Source: Elusimicrobiales bacterium (GTDB lineage: Bacteria; Elusimicrobiota; Elusimicrobia; Elusimicrobiales; UBA9959). Taken from it: a stretch of DNA of 64,000 bases. Under the pieces are notes generated by a model, which saw only the letters and a list, made by a program, of their open reading frames with translations, was not told the DNA's origin and searched no databases. Below, in pieces: positions 34,296 to 44,106 of this stretch (positions within the stretch are counted from its first letter, which is position 1; every line of letters begins with the position of its first letter). The position numbers and the translations under genes are program-made. The DNA is taken from the NCBI GenBank assembly GCA_028713125.1, contig JAQTOU010000001.1, positions 1 through 64,000 on the forward strand, read 5' to 3'.

Positions 34296-36191
34296 TTAAA
34301 TTACCCAGTAAAGCATCAGCGCCACGCCTATGGCGAAGACCAGAGCGTAAATATCGAGGCGGCCGTTCTGCGCTTTCGCCAGGGCTTTGCCGGCGGAGTA
34401 GGAAGCGCTGGCGGAGCCGTTTACGATGACCCCGTCGATAAGCCCCGCGTCAACCAGCTGGAACAGCACCTTGTCGGAGATAAAGCGCAGCGGTTTTATT
34501 ATAAGGAAGCCGTATATCTCGTCCACATAGAATTTGTGGTAGACCAGGTCGTGCAGCTGGGGCACGGCGCGCTTGAGGGCGGCGGCCGTCTTGGGCAGGG
34601 TAAGCAGGAAGGCCGCGGCGATGCCGGACAGCCCGGCGGCTACCGAGATGAACATAAGGCGGGCGGCCTCGGGGTTAGCTTCGACGCCGTGCGCGGCGGC
34701 CGGCTCGAGGAAAGCGAGGAGCCTGTCTTTAAGCAGGAAGCCGCCGGCGAGCGCCAGCACGCCCAGCGCGGCCATAGGCAGCGTCATCAGGAGCGGAGAC
34801 TCGTGCGCGTGGCCGTGGCCGCGCTTCTCGCGGAGGAAGGTGAGGACGAACAGGCGCGTGGTGTAGAAAGCGGTCATCGCCGCCGTAAGCACGCCGGCGC
34901 CCCAGACGAAATGGCCGCCGTGTTCGAAAACTTTTTCAAGTATAAGGTCCTTGGAATAGAAGCCTGAAAGCCCCGGCACGCCGGCGATGGCCAGCCAGCC
35001 CGCCCCTATCAGCAGGAAGGTATAAGGCATTTCCTTCCTGAGCCCCCCCATCTTGAACATATCCTGTTCGCCGCTCATCCCGTGAATCACGGACCCGGCG
35101 CCGAGGAAAAGAAGGGCTTTGAAGAAAGCGTGGGTGGCCAGGTGGAAAACCGAGGCGGAGAAAGCACCGGCGCCGGCGGCCATGAACATATAGCCCAGCT
35201 GGCTTACCGTGGAATAGGCCAGAACTTTCTTGATGTCTTTCTGGAGCAGGGCTATGACGGCGGCGAAGAAAGCGGTGAAGCAGCCCGTAAGCATTACTAC
35301 TTCGAGTGCCCTGGGGGCCAGCTCGTAGAGGAAATGGAGGCGGGCCAGCATGTAGACTCCGGCGGTGACCATGGTGGCCGCGTGGATCAGGGCGGAGACG
35401 GGAGTCGGGCCGGCCATCGCGTCGGGCAGCCAGACATAGAGCGGGAACTGCGCGGATTTGCCGGTGGCGCCGAAGAAGAGGAGCAGGCAGATCAGCGTCG
35501 GGGCGCCGATGCCGAGGACGGTGATGGAGGTAAGCAGCGGCGCTTTAGCTTCGAGCGTAGCGAAATCCATGGAGAAGACGCCGTTAAAAGCCAGGAGCGC
35601 CGACAGGAGCATAAGGCCCAGCAGGAAGCCGGCGTCGCCGACGCGGTTGGTTATGAAGGCTTTTTTCCCGGCGGTAGCTTTCTCGGGGTCTTCGTACCAG
35701 AAGCCTATCAAAAGGTAGGAGCAGAGGCCTACGCCTTCCCAGCCCACGAACATCACCAGCGGGTTGTCCGCGAGCACCAGCGTCAGCATGAAGAAGACGA
35801 AGAGGTTCAGGTAGGCGAAGTAGCGGTTGTAGCCCGCGTCGCCGTGCATATAGCCGATGGAATAGACGTGGATGAGGAAGCTGACGCCAGTGATTATCAG
35901 GGCCATTACGGCCGAGAGCGGGTCGAAGCGGAAGGCCGCGTCGACGCTGAACGTACCCGTGGAGATCCAGCTGTAAAGCGTGTCGCGGAGCAGCCTGTTT
36001 TCTGCGGGCAGGTTCAGCAGGTCGGAGAAAGAGAGGGCGGCGAAAATGAAAGCGATGAAAATTGCAAGCGCGCCGATAATGCCGCCCGCTTTCTCTCCGA
36101 GGAATTTCTTCCCGAAAAGGCCATTGACCGCGAAGCCGGCCAGCGGGGCCAGGAGTATCCATTTTAACAGGGGGTAGTAGTTTCCTTCCAT
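34296..36191 (-). CDS. nuoL: NADH-quinone oxidoreductase subunit L
   Basis: 631 residues, the largest antiporter-like subunit, with about 16 membrane helices. Marks are FVGWEGVGLCSYLLIGFWYEDP, KSAQFPLYVWLPDAMAGPTPVSALIHAATMVTAGVY (read as separate short blocks), KVLAYSTVSQLGYM and HAFFKALLFLGAGSVIHG. The C-terminal lateral helix that runs along complex I is present (VYHKFYVDEIYGFLIIKP and the last hydrophobic segment). It starts 19 bases after nuoK. Confidence 0.96.
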   Translation of the reverse strand: MEGNYYPLLKWILLAPLAGFAVNGLFGKKFLGEKAGGIIGALAIFIAFIFAALSFSDLLNLPAENRLLRDTLYSWISTGTFSVDAAFRFDPLSAVMALIITGVSFLIHVYSIGYMHGDAGYNRYFAYLNLFVFFMLTLVLADNPLVMFVGWEGVGLCSYLLIGFWYEDPEKATAGKKAFITNRVGDAGFLLGLMLLSALLAFNGVFSMDFATLEAKAPLLTSITVLGIGAPTLICLLLFFGATGKSAQFPLYVWLPDAMAGPTPVSALIHAATMVTAGVYMLARLHFLYELAPRALEVVMLTGCFTAFFAAVIALLQKDIKKVLAYSTVSQLGYMFMAAGAGAFSASVFHLATHAFFKALLFLGAGSVIHGMSGEQDMFKMGGLRKEMPYTFLLIGAGWLAIAGVPGLSGFYSKDLILEKVFEHGGHFVWGAGVLTAAMTAFYTTRLFVLTFLREKRGHGHAHESPLLMTLPMAALGVLALAGGFLLKDRLLAFLEPAAAHGVEANPEAARLMFISVAAGLSGIAAAFLLTLPKTAAALKRAVPQLHDLVYHKFYVDEIYGFLIIKPLRFISDKVLFQLVDAGLIDGVIVNGSASASYSAGKALAKAQNGRLDIYALVFAIGVALMLYWVI

Positions 36192-36210
36192 GGTCTTTAA
36201 AATCCCGGCG

Positions 36211-36501
36211 CTAGCCCTTCAGTTCCTTAATATTTTCAGCTTCCAGCGTCCTGAAGACTGAAGCCAGCGTTATTATCAGGGCCAGGCCGATCCCTGCCTC
36301 GGCGGCGGCGATGGCGAACAGCATTACGGCATAAGCCTGCGAAACCGTTTCGGGGCCGAGGGCGACCAGGGCTATGTTGGCGGCGTTGAGCATCAGCTCC
36401 AGGAACATCAGCATCCGCACGAGGCTGCCGCAGGTAAGGAAGCCGGCCGCGGCGAGCGAGAACAGCAAGAAGGCGGCGGAGGCCAGGGCGTAGGCGCTCA
36501 T
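36211..36501 (-). CDS. nuoK: NADH-quinone oxidoreductase subunit K
   Basis: 96 residues, three membrane helices, normal for NuoK. The second helix has LMFLELMLNAANIALV with the conserved glutamate, and the third has LFAIAAAEAGIGLALII with the second glutamate. Both are proton-path residues. The start overlaps the nuoJ stop by 4 bases. Confidence 0.95.
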   Translation of the reverse strand: MSAYALASAAFLLFSLAAAGFLTCGSLVRMLMFLELMLNAANIALVALGPETVSQAYAVMLFAIAAAEAGIGLALIITLASVFRTLEAENIKELKG

Positions 36502-36998
36502 TGGGCGGTCCTCCTCTTCGCCGTCAGCGCGACCGCCGCCACTATGGCGGCCAGTATCACAAGGGACAGCAGCTCGAACTGGAAGGCGAAGCGGCCGAAG
36601 AGCGCGGAGGCCAGGTCGAGCGTGCCGGTTTCCGAAAATTCGGGGGAGACCGTAATGGCCTTAAGCGCGGTGGAGACTTTGAGCAGCTCCATAAGAATTA
36701 CGGAGGCGGCGGCCAGGCCGAGGACTTTCATAAAGCTGCCCCTGCCGGGCTTGTCGCGCCAGGCCGCGGGGGTCGCGGTAAGGGCCACTATGAAAAGGGT
36801 CATGATGGCGCCGGCGTAGAGTATTATCTGCAGGGCGGCCAGCAGCTGGGCGCTGAGCACGAGGTAGATCCCGGCGGTGGAGAGCAGCGCGGCCAGCATA
36901 AGCATGGCGGCTTTTACTGGGTCGCGCTGGAAGATCATAAGCAGCGTGGCCAGCGCGGCCAGGCCGGAGAAAAGATAGAAAGCCGCGTTCAGTATCAT
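36498..36998 (-). CDS. nuoJ: NADH-quinone oxidoreductase subunit J
   Basis: 166 residues, five membrane helices. The third helix holds LQIILYAGAIMTLFIVALT, the conserved NuoJ block. It overlaps the nuoI stop and the nuoK start by 4 bases each, so translation is coupled. Confidence 0.93.
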   Translation of the reverse strand: MILNAAFYLFSGLAALATLLMIFQRDPVKAAMLMLAALLSTAGIYLVLSAQLLAALQIILYAGAIMTLFIVALTATPAAWRDKPGRGSFMKVLGLAAASVILMELLKVSTALKAITVSPEFSETGTLDLASALFGRFAFQFELLSLVILAAIVAAVALTAKRRTAQ

Positions 36999-37555
36999 TC
37001 TTCCCCCCGGGATTTCAGATATTCATTGGCAAGGCGGTTCGCCGCGCCTTTGCGGGAAGGTTCGCCCGGCAGGTTCCGGAGCAGGCCGTCTTTAGTCATG
37101 AGGAGTTCGCCCCGGTTCAGCGCGCCGCCGGTGAGCTCTTCCGTATCCATGGCGATAGCGTCCTCGGGGCAGGCCTCGACGCACATTCCGCACATGACGC
37201 AGCGCGAGAGGTCGATGTCGAAAACGGCGGGATATTTCTCCACGGTATTCTCCGTGTATTCCGCGGCCTCGATGCGTATGCAGTACGCGGGGCAGGCGGT
37301 CTGGCACATGAAGCAGGCTACGCATTTGGGAGAGCCGTCGGAGCGGACCTTCAGGCGGTGGCGGGTGCGGAACCGGGCATTGCCTGGCAGGGGTATGGTT
37401 TTTTCAGGATACGGTACGGTCAGGATGTTACCGGGGTTGAAAAGGTTGGCGAAGAAATGGCGTATGGTGACGGAAAGGCCGCGGGCTATTTCCCAGAGAT
37501 AGATCTTCTCAAGGAGGTTAAGCGGCTTATTGTTGACTTTCTTTACGCTTATCAT
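36995..37555 (-). CDS. nuoI: NADH-quinone oxidoreductase subunit I (ferredoxin-type)
   Basis: 186 residues. Two 4Fe-4S motifs, CVACFMCQTACPAYCI and CVMCGMCVEACPEDAI, carry clusters N6a and N6b that pass electrons to NuoB. The N-terminal amphipathic segment (LSVTIRHFFANLFNP) lies on the membrane. The start is the ATG at 37555, overlapping the nuoH stop by 4 bases. A longer frame to 37633 lies inside nuoH and is rejected. Confidence 0.95.
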   Translation of the reverse strand: MISVKKVNNKPLNLLEKIYLWEIARGLSVTIRHFFANLFNPGNILTVPYPEKTIPLPGNARFRTRHRLKVRSDGSPKCVACFMCQTACPAYCIRIEAAEYTENTVEKYPAVFDIDLSRCVMCGMCVEACPEDAIAMDTEELTGGALNRGELLMTKDGLLRNLPGEPSRKGAANRLANEYLKSRGEE

Positions 37556-38670
37556 AGCTTTCCTAAAAAGGTCATTGCGGCGCCGGTCAATAAAATATTC
37601 AGCAGGGCCAGCGGCAGCAGGGCTTTCCAGCACAGGCTCATCATCTGGTCGAAGCGGAAGCGCGGCAGGGTCCAGCGCACTATCAGCGAGAACCAGCAGA
37701 AGAAAACGGTCTTGACGGTAAATGAGCCTACCTGCATCGCGGAGACCAGGTAGTGGTTGAGCGGCAGCTCGGCCCCGCCGGGGAACATGAAGCCGGTCTC
37801 ATAGAGGTAGGGGACCTGCCAGCCGCCGAAGAACAGGGTCGCGATCAGCATTGAGATCAGAACTATTTCGATGAATTCCGCGAACATGAAAGCCGCGAAG
37901 CGCATGGAGCTGTACTCCATGAAGTATCCGATAATTTCCGATTCCCCCTCCACCAGGTCGAAAGGGGTTCTCTTGTTCTCGGCGGTGGAGGCGATGAGGA
38001 AGAGTATGAAGGCGAAAGGCTGGCAGACCACGCCCCAGGCCGGGATGAAGCCGAACAGAAGCCTGCCCTGGGCCCGCACCATGTCCTGCAGGCTGGCGGA
38101 GCCGTAGATCATCATGAGCCCTACGAGGGTCAGCCCCAGCACCACTTCGTAGGACACCATTTGCGCCGCGCCGCGCAGGCCGCCGAGGAGAGCGAAATTA
38201 TTCTTCGAAGCCCAGCCGCCGAGGAAGACGCCGTAGATGGCCAGGCCTGACAGGGCCAGCACGAAGAAAAGCCCGAGCGGCAGGTCGGCTATCTGCAGCT
38301 CCAGCTGGTAGCCGTAAACCATCACGTAGTCGCCGAAAGGGATCACCGCGAAAAGGGCCAGCACGGGGACCAGCGCGAAGAAGGGCGCCAGGGTGAAAAG
38401 GAGCTTCTCGGCGCGGCCGGGCACGAAATCTTCCTTCAGTATCATCTTTATCGCGTCGGCGATGGGCTGGAAAAGGCCGTTGAAAGCGAAGCCGAAGACG
38501 GAGGCGCGGTTGGGACCGACGCGGTCCTGCATGAGCGCGCTTACTTTGCGCTCGGCCAGCGTCATCAGGGCGGTAAAGCCCATTACGGCGCCGAGGAAAG
38601 CGAGCGCTTTCACGGCGGCGGCGCCGGTGAAGAGCAGGATGTCCTTGTTAGCCTCGAAAAATTCCATCAT
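37552..38670 (-). CDS. nuoH: NADH-quinone oxidoreductase subunit H
   Basis: 372 residues, eight or so membrane helices, the quinone-site subunit of complex I. Marks are RKVSALMQDRVGPNRASVFG, ADAIKMILKED, TPFDLVEGESEIIGYFMEYSSMRF (in parts) and WTLPRFRFDQMMSLCWK. The glutamates of the EGESE loop belong to the E-channel. It overlaps nuoG upstream and nuoI downstream by 4 bases each. Confidence 0.96.
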   Translation of the reverse strand: MMEFFEANKDILLFTGAAAVKALAFLGAVMGFTALMTLAERKVSALMQDRVGPNRASVFGFAFNGLFQPIADAIKMILKEDFVPGRAEKLLFTLAPFFALVPVLALFAVIPFGDYVMVYGYQLELQIADLPLGLFFVLALSGLAIYGVFLGGWASKNNFALLGGLRGAAQMVSYEVVLGLTLVGLMMIYGSASLQDMVRAQGRLLFGFIPAWGVVCQPFAFILFLIASTAENKRTPFDLVEGESEIIGYFMEYSSMRFAAFMFAEFIEIVLISMLIATLFFGGWQVPYLYETGFMFPGGAELPLNHYLVSAMQVGSFTVKTVFFCWFSLIVRWTLPRFRFDQMMSLCWKALLPLALLNILLTGAAMTFLGKL

Positions 38671-40148
38671 TTAAGGTCTATGCCTTTTAAAGCGTCTTCG
38701 GCCGAATCCAGCCTCAGCGAGGAGCCGCTGTAGGCGGCCAGCTTGTTCACTACGGCCCAAAGCGGCTTTACGCCTTCCGGGGCTTCCGCGGGAGGCGTGG
38801 TGCGGCGGCGCAGCCCCTGGTAGTTCACGAAAGTCCCGGGGGTTTCGAAATAAGAGGCGTAAGGGAGAGTGGCGTAAGTTGCGGCCGGTATTTCTCCCTT
38901 GTTGGCGGCAAAAACTATAAGCCGGGTTCCGGCGGCTTTAAGGGCGTCTTTTATAAGTCCGGCCGCGCGGGCTTCCGCCAGCACTACCTTGATCTGCCCG
39001 GCCGCGATGCGGCTGGAGAGCTCCGCCTGGGATATCCCGCCGTGGGCGTCCTTAACGAGCCGCAAGCCGTTAGCGTTTGGGGAGGGGTCCTTGTTGATAA
39101 GTATTCCGTCCTTTATCCCCTGCTCGGAAGCGAAGTCAAAACAATAATTCTCCGTCTTCAGCGCGTCTTTGGCCAGGCGGGCGAGGGCGGCGTTATCCTC
39201 TATGGAAAGCCAGGGCGAGCCGAGGACGGCCACCGCTCCGGCCCCGCGGGCTTCGTCTATGCGCGCCGCGACTTCGCGCAGGGCGGGTTCAAAATCTATC
39301 AAACCGTTCTTTATCACGCCTTTCACAAGCCTGTCCCCGCCCTGTACCGCTTTGTAGGCCAGGCGGCCGTGGTCGCAGAGCCAGGTATTGGTTTCAGGGT
39401 TGGGGAGAGGTACCGTCCTGTAGATGGTGTTTTCGTTGTGATGCGCCTCTATAAGGCAGCCGGTGGCGCAGCCGAGGCAAATTGTAGGGGTTTTCTTCAG
39501 GAACCAGACGCGCTGCTTGAAGCGGAAGTCGCGCGAGGTCCATGCCCCCACCGGGCAGATATCGGCGATATTGAGCGAATAGCCGTTATCCAGGGCCTTT
39601 CCTTCCTTCATGTCGATATGGGAGTGGTCGCCTCTCCCCATCACTTCGAGCTCCGCGGTTTTTGTGACTTCGGCGCAGAAGCGGACGCAGCGGGTGCAGA
39701 GTATGCAGCGCTCATTGTCCAGCACCAGGTGGGGACCCAGGGCGCGGCGTTTCTGCCTGCGCACTTTGTCCTCGTTCTTGAAGCGGCTTTTGGCAAGACT
39801 GTAGTCCATGTAATAGTTCTGGAGCCCGCATTCCCCGGCCTGGTCGCAGATGGGGCAATCCAGCGGGTGGTTGATAAGAAGATATTCCAGCACGTCGCGG
39901 CGGGCGGCCTTTACTTTATCCGAGACCGTCCGCACCACCATTCCCTCCGCGGCCTCCGTGGAGCAGGCGGTGAGCAGCTTTGGGGCCTTCTCGACTTCCA
40001 CCAGGCACATGCGGCAGTTGCCCGAAACGGAAAGTTTCGGGTGGTAGCAATAGCGCGGTATATAGACGCCAAGCTTCTGGGCCGCCTCGAGGATGGACGT
40101 CCCTTTTTCTACTTCAACCGGTTTCCCGTCTATTGTAAGTGTAGGCAT
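38667..40148 (-). CDS. nuoG: NADH-quinone oxidoreductase subunit G, short form
   Basis: 493 residues, clearly shorter than the 680-900 of most NuoG. The N-terminal 2Fe-2S domain (CYHPKLSVSGNCRMCLVE, CSTEA), the histidine-ligated cluster (HPLDCPICDQAGECGLQ) and the 4Fe-4S pairs (CILCTRCVRFC, CLGCATGCLIE) are all there. The molybdopterin-like C-terminal part is cut down to about 270 residues (TWLCDHGRLAYKAV, GTFVNYQGLRRRT still recognisable). The subunit conducts electrons from NuoF toward NuoI. Its ATG is 2 bases after the nuoF stop. Confidence 0.93.
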   Translation of the reverse strand: MPTLTIDGKPVEVEKGTSILEAAQKLGVYIPRYCYHPKLSVSGNCRMCLVEVEKAPKLLTACSTEAAEGMVVRTVSDKVKAARRDVLEYLLINHPLDCPICDQAGECGLQNYYMDYSLAKSRFKNEDKVRRQKRRALGPHLVLDNERCILCTRCVRFCAEVTKTAELEVMGRGDHSHIDMKEGKALDNGYSLNIADICPVGAWTSRDFRFKQRVWFLKKTPTICLGCATGCLIEAHHNENTIYRTVPLPNPETNTWLCDHGRLAYKAVQGGDRLVKGVIKNGLIDFEPALREVAARIDEARGAGAVAVLGSPWLSIEDNAALARLAKDALKTENYCFDFASEQGIKDGILINKDPSPNANGLRLVKDAHGGISQAELSSRIAAGQIKVVLAEARAAGLIKDALKAAGTRLIVFAANKGEIPAATYATLPYASYFETPGTFVNYQGLRRRTTPPAEAPEGVKPLWAVVNKLAAYSGSSLRLDSAEDALKGIDLK

Positions 40149-40150
40149 CG

Positions 40151-41401
40151 TTACTTTTTAGCGCAGGTCTTCCCGTCCGCGTGCGCTTCGAATTCGGCGC
40201 GGAATTTCTTGATAAAGCTCATCACCGGCATGGCCATCGCGTCGGCCAGCGGGCAGATAGTGCGCCCCAGCATCCCGTCGGCCACGGAGTAAAGCGTGTC
40301 TATATCCTTCCTGTCGGCGCGGCCTTCCTCGAACCGGTTCATTATTCTTTCTATCCAGCCGCAGCCCTCACGGCAGGGGGTGCACTGGCCGCAGGATTCG
40401 TGGTGATAGAAATGGGCGAGCACTTGAAGGAGCTTGACCATGCACTGGCTCTCGTCGATAACTATGACCGCGCCGGAGCCCAGCATGGAGCCCGCCGCGG
40501 CCAGGGATTCATAATCCAGCTTCACCGCCATGGCTTCGTCGGCGGTGAGCACCGGGGTCGATGAGCCGCCCGGGATGACGGCCTTGAGTATTTTACCGGG
40601 CTTGAGCCCGCCGCAACTTTTTTCCAGCAGTTCGCGGAAGCTGACGCCGAGCGGGAGCTCGAAGACGCCGGGCTTATTGACCGGCCCGCTGACGCAAAAA
40701 AGTTTTGTGCCCGCGCTTTTTCCGTTCCCGATGGCGGCGTACCAGTCCCCGCCGTTGGCTATTATCGCCGGGACCGCGGCGAGCGTCTCCACATTGTTTA
40801 TCACGGTGGGGCTGCCGAACAGGCCCTTTATCGCCGGGAAGGGCGGCTTCAGGCGCGGCTGGCCCTTGAAGCCCTCCAGCGATTCAAGCAGGGCGGTCTC
40901 TTCGCCGCAGATGTAGGCGCCTGCGCCGCGGTGGGTGAAGATCTCGAAATTGAAGCCGGACCCCAGGATGTTCTTCCCGAGAAAGCCCTTCGCGCGCGCG
41001 GCGGAGATTGATCTTTGCAGCAGCTCTGTCTCCTCGGCGAATTCCCCCCGGATGTAGATATAGCCGTGGCCGGCCCCGATCGCGTAGCCGGCTATCGCCA
41101 TGCCCTCTATCAGGGCGTGGGGGTTTTTAAGGATCAGTTCCCTGTCCTTGAAGGTGCCGGGCTCGCCCTCGTCGGCGTTGCAGACCAGGTAGCGCGGGCC
41201 TTCCGCGTCCTTGGGGATGAAGGACCACTTGAGCCCGCAGGGGAAGCCGGCGCCGCCGCGCCCGCGCAGATTGGACTTTTTGACTTCTTCGATAACTTCC
41301 GCGGGCTTGAGGCCAAGCGCCTTCTTGAGCGGCTTATAGCCGCCGGCGGCGAAATAGGCTTCTATTTCCGCGACATTATCTTTCAGAAGTATGTTTTCCA
41401 T
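40151..41401 (-). CDS. nuoF: NADH-quinone oxidoreductase subunit F
   Basis: 416 residues, normal. The NADH/FMN site shows [17 protein letters not shown] and [14 protein letters not shown], with [22 protein letters not shown] further on. The 4Fe-4S cluster N3 is in [13 protein letters not shown]. It oxidises NADH and passes electrons to NuoE/NuoG. It starts 3 bases after nuoE. Confidence 0.96.
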   Translation of the reverse strand: MENILLKDNVAEIEAYFAAGGYKPLKKALGLKPAEVIEEVKKSNLRGRGGAGFPCGLKWSFIPKDAEGPRYLVCNADEGEPGTFKDRELILKNPHALIEGMAIAGYAIGAGHGYIYIRGEFAEETELLQRSISAARAKGFLGKNILGSGFNFEIFTHRGAGAYICGEETALLESLEGFKGQPRLKPPFPAIKGLFGSPTVINNVETLAAVPAIIANGGDWYAAIGNGKSAGTKLFCVSGPVNKPGVFELPLGVSFRELLEKSCGGLKPGKILKAVIPGGSSTPVLTADEAMAVKLDYESLAAAGSMLGSGAVIVIDESQCMVKLLQVLAHFYHHESCGQCTPCREGCGWIERIMNRFEEGRADRKDIDTLYSVADGMLGRTICPLADAMAMPVMSFIKKFRAEFEAHADGKTCAKK

Positions 41402-41404
41402 ATA

Positions 41405-41896
41405 CTAGCGCTGCACGCGGCCGTGCTTCATGTCTTCCAGCAGTGCGTCGAGCTTCTCATCGTTAAGGTTCTCAAAATATTTCTCGTTGACCTGCATCAC
41501 GGGCGCCGAGCCGCAGGCGCCCAGGCATTCCACGGCGGAGAGGGTGAAGAGGCCGTCCTTGGTCGTTTCCCCCTCGGCTATCCCCAGCCTGGAGCGGAGG
41601 CGGGTCAGCAGGCCTTCCGCGCCGGCCATGTGGCAGGAAATATTGCGGCAGACCTGCAGGTGATATTTGCCGACGGGTTCCCTGTTGAACATTGTGTAAA
41701 AGGTGACTACCGCTTTGACGCGGGAATAAGGCAGCCCCAGGAGCAGGGCCAGGGCGTCCATGCCCTCCTCCGCTACGTAGCCAGCCTCTTTCTGCATCTC
41801 GTGAAGGAGCGGGATAAGCGCGGCGTCCCGGCGCGGATATTTCGCGCAGATCTTCTCCGCCCTGGCCTTGAAGTCTTCCGTAAATTTGAAAGGCAT
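41405..41896 (-). CDS. nuoE: NADH-quinone oxidoreductase subunit E
   Basis: 163 residues, thioredoxin-fold 2Fe-2S subunit. Four cysteines fit the cluster: CRNISC (two) and CLGACGSAP (two). The N-terminal helical block ALIPLLHEMQKEAGYV is typical. It holds cluster N1a next to the FMN of NuoF. Its ATG overlaps the nuoD stop by one base. Confidence 0.95.
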   Translation of the reverse strand: MPFKFTEDFKARAEKICAKYPRRDAALIPLLHEMQKEAGYVAEEGMDALALLLGLPYSRVKAVVTFYTMFNREPVGKYHLQVCRNISCHMAGAEGLLTRLRSRLGIAEGETTKDGLFTLSAVECLGACGSAPVMQVNEKYFENLNDEKLDALLEDMKHGRVQR

Positions 41897-43113
41897 TATC
41901 TTTCCAGCTCCCCGCCTATCATGTTTATCTGCCCGAAAGTGGAGACGATGTCGGCTATGTAGCCGCCCTTTATCATCTGCGAGAGCCCGCCGGTCAGGGC
42001 GAAGCAGGGGGGGCGCACGCGCAGCCGCCAGGGGCTGCCGGTGCCGTCGCTGACGATGTAGAAGCCAAGTTCACCGTTGCCGCCTTCCACGGCCTGGTAG
42101 ACCTCGCCTTTCGGCGGCTTAACGCCTTCGAAAGTCAGCTTGAAATGGGCCATGAGGGCCTCTATGTTCCCCGCGACCTCTTCCTTCGGCGGGAGTATAA
42201 CGTTGAAATCGGGATGGTTTATCGGTCCTCCGGGCAGCTGGGCCAGGGCCTGCTCGACGATGCGCATGCTCTGCTTCATCTCTTCCAGGCGCACGAGGTA
42301 GCGGTCGTAGTTGTCGCCGTTGGAGCCCACGGGGATGTCGAAATCGAAGCGGTCGTAGACCAGGTAGGGTGTGGCCTTGCGCACGTCCAGCGGGATGCCG
42401 GTGGAGCGGAGCGCCGGGCCGGTGAAGGAGAAAGCGATGGCGTCTTCCTTCGAGATATTCCCTACATTGTGAAGGCGGTCGTAGAAGATCCGGTTGCGGG
42501 TGAGCAGTTTGTCGGCGTCGGAAAGGTTCTTGCGCACCTTCTTGAAAACCTCGGCGGTCATCCGCGCGAAATCCGGCGGCAGGTCGCGGGTGAGGCCGCC
42601 GACGCGGGTATAGGCGGGAGTTACCCGGCCGCCGGCCACGGCGTCGGTAAGGCGGTAGATCTCCTCGCGGGCGTTGATGAGGTAGAAATATACGGTAAAG
42701 GCGGCCAGCTCCATGGCGTTGGCGCCTATGCAGGTAAGGTGATCGGTCAGGCGGGAGAGCTCGCTCATGATGACGCGGATGTACTGGCAGCGCGCGGGGG
42801 TTTCTATGCCCATCAGCTTCTCTACCGCCAGGGCGTAGCCAACATTGTTTATCAGGGGCGAGACATAGTTCAGGCGGTCGGTGTACGGGACGCACTGGTT
42901 ATAGGTGATGTTCTCGCAGGTCTTCTCGAAGCCGCGGTGCAGGTAGCCTATCTCCACGTCGGAATCGGCGACGCGCTCGCCCTGCACGGTCAGCAGGACG
43001 CGCACGATGCCGTGCATCGCCGGATGCGACGGGCCCATGTTCAGGACCATGCGCCCGTCCTCGAGCGTTTCCAGGTTCCAGTTCTTCTGCGTTTCGGCGT
43101 TCTTCTTTTCCAT
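41896..43113 (-). CDS. nuoD: NADH-quinone oxidoreductase subunit D
   Basis: 405 residues. The start is the ATG at 43113 (MEKKNAETQ); a longer frame to 43227 runs into nuoC. NuoD marks: NMGPSHPAMHGIVRV with the quinone-site histidine, GYLHRGFEKTCENITYNQ, PYTDRLNYVSP and the C-terminal RVRPPCFALTGGLSQMIKGG. With NuoB it forms the quinone-reduction site. The spacer to nuoC is 37 bases, the widest gap in the early operon. Confidence 0.96.
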   Translation of the reverse strand: MEKKNAETQKNWNLETLEDGRMVLNMGPSHPAMHGIVRVLLTVQGERVADSDVEIGYLHRGFEKTCENITYNQCVPYTDRLNYVSPLINNVGYALAVEKLMGIETPARCQYIRVIMSELSRLTDHLTCIGANAMELAAFTVYFYLINAREEIYRLTDAVAGGRVTPAYTRVGGLTRDLPPDFARMTAEVFKKVRKNLSDADKLLTRNRIFYDRLHNVGNISKEDAIAFSFTGPALRSTGIPLDVRKATPYLVYDRFDFDIPVGSNGDNYDRYLVRLEEMKQSMRIVEQALAQLPGGPINHPDFNVILPPKEEVAGNIEALMAHFKLTFEGVKPPKGEVYQAVEGGNGELGFYIVSDGTGSPWRLRVRPPCFALTGGLSQMIKGGYIADIVSTFGQINMIGGELER

Positions 43114-43150
43114 TCTTAAAATCTTTCCGGATCTCGACTCCCGGTCCCCC

Positions 43151-43624
43151 CTACTCCCTATGCGGGATCCTGGGCTGCCTTTTCTTAAGCGGGTAATCCT
43201 TGCGCAGCGGGTGGCCTTCGAAGCCATCGTACATCAGTATGCGCCGCAGGTCGGGATGCCCTTCGAATTTTATCCCGTACATATCGTAGGCTTCCCGCTC
43301 GAACCAGTTGGCGCCGGTCCACAGCGAGGTGAGGGAAGCTACCCGCGCGTCAGTTCCCGCGACGGGGCATTTGAGGCGCAGGCGGTAATTGTTCTTGGAG
43401 GAATAAAAATGGCAGACCAGCTCGAAGCGGGGCTCGCGCGGGAGGTAATCCGCGGCGGTCAGGTCCATCAGGAAGTCGAAGCCCAGCTCGTCTTTCAGGA
43501 AGGCCGCGGCTTTCAGCAGCGCCTCTTTTTTCAGGATTACGGTCTCGTCGCCGCGGAAAGCGTGGGTGTCCAGGACGTCGTCCGGGAACTTGGCTTTAAA
43601 GGTCTCCAGCAGGTAGTTCGTCAT
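43151..43624 (-). CDS. nuoC: NADH-quinone oxidoreductase subunit C
   Basis: 157 residues, a compact form of the 30 kDa subunit. The conserved block WTGANWFEREAYDMYGIKFEGHP is present in short parts (NWFEREAYDMYGI, HPDLRRILMYDGFEGHPLRKDYPL). It links the peripheral arm subunits NuoB and NuoD. The start overlaps nuoB by 4 bases. Confidence 0.95.
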   Translation of the reverse strand: MTNYLLETFKAKFPDDVLDTHAFRGDETVILKKEALLKAAAFLKDELGFDFLMDLTAADYLPREPRFELVCHFYSSKNNYRLRLKCPVAGTDARVASLTSLWTGANWFEREAYDMYGIKFEGHPDLRRILMYDGFEGHPLRKDYPLKKRQPRIPHRE

Positions 43625-44106
43625 TTATATTTGCGGTCCAGCACGGATTCTCTGGAGACTTTCTCCTGGAGCTTTATCAGGGCGTCCAGTATGGCCTCGG
43701 GCCGCGGCGGGCAGCCGGGGATGTAGATATCCACGGGGATGATCTTGTCGATGCCCTGGACGGTGGCGTAATTGTCGTAGAACCCGCCGGAGGTGGCGCA
43801 CACGCCGAAGGAGACCACCCACTTGGGTTCGCACATCTGGTCGTAGACGCGTTTTAAGACGGGGGCCAGCTTCTCGTTCACTGTTCCCACCACGAACAGC
43901 ACGTCGGCCTGGCGGGGCGAGAAGCGCGGGTATTCGGCGCCGAAGCGGGCGATGTCGTAGGCGGAGGCGAAAACCGACATATATTCCATGCCGCAGCAGG
44001 CGGTCACGAAAGGATACTGGAAGAAAGAATATTTCCTGCCCCAGTTGACGGCCTCGTCAAGGCGGGTAGTGAGGAAGGAGTGCCCGAAAACGGTTTCTAA
44101 TCCCAT
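43621..44106 (-). CDS. nuoB: NADH-quinone oxidoreductase subunit B
   Basis: 161 residues. Cluster N2 ligands are seen as ACCGMEYM (two adjacent cysteines), the cysteine of SFGVCATSGG and PGCPPRPEAIL. It receives the electrons from NuoI and passes them to quinone. The gene overlaps the end of nuoA by 10 bases. Confidence 0.96.
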   Translation of the reverse strand: MGLETVFGHSFLTTRLDEAVNWGRKYSFFQYPFVTACCGMEYMSVFASAYDIARFGAEYPRFSPRQADVLFVVGTVNEKLAPVLKRVYDQMCEPKWVVSFGVCATSGGFYDNYATVQGIDKIIPVDIYIPGCPPRPEAILDALIKLQEKVSRESVLDRKYK

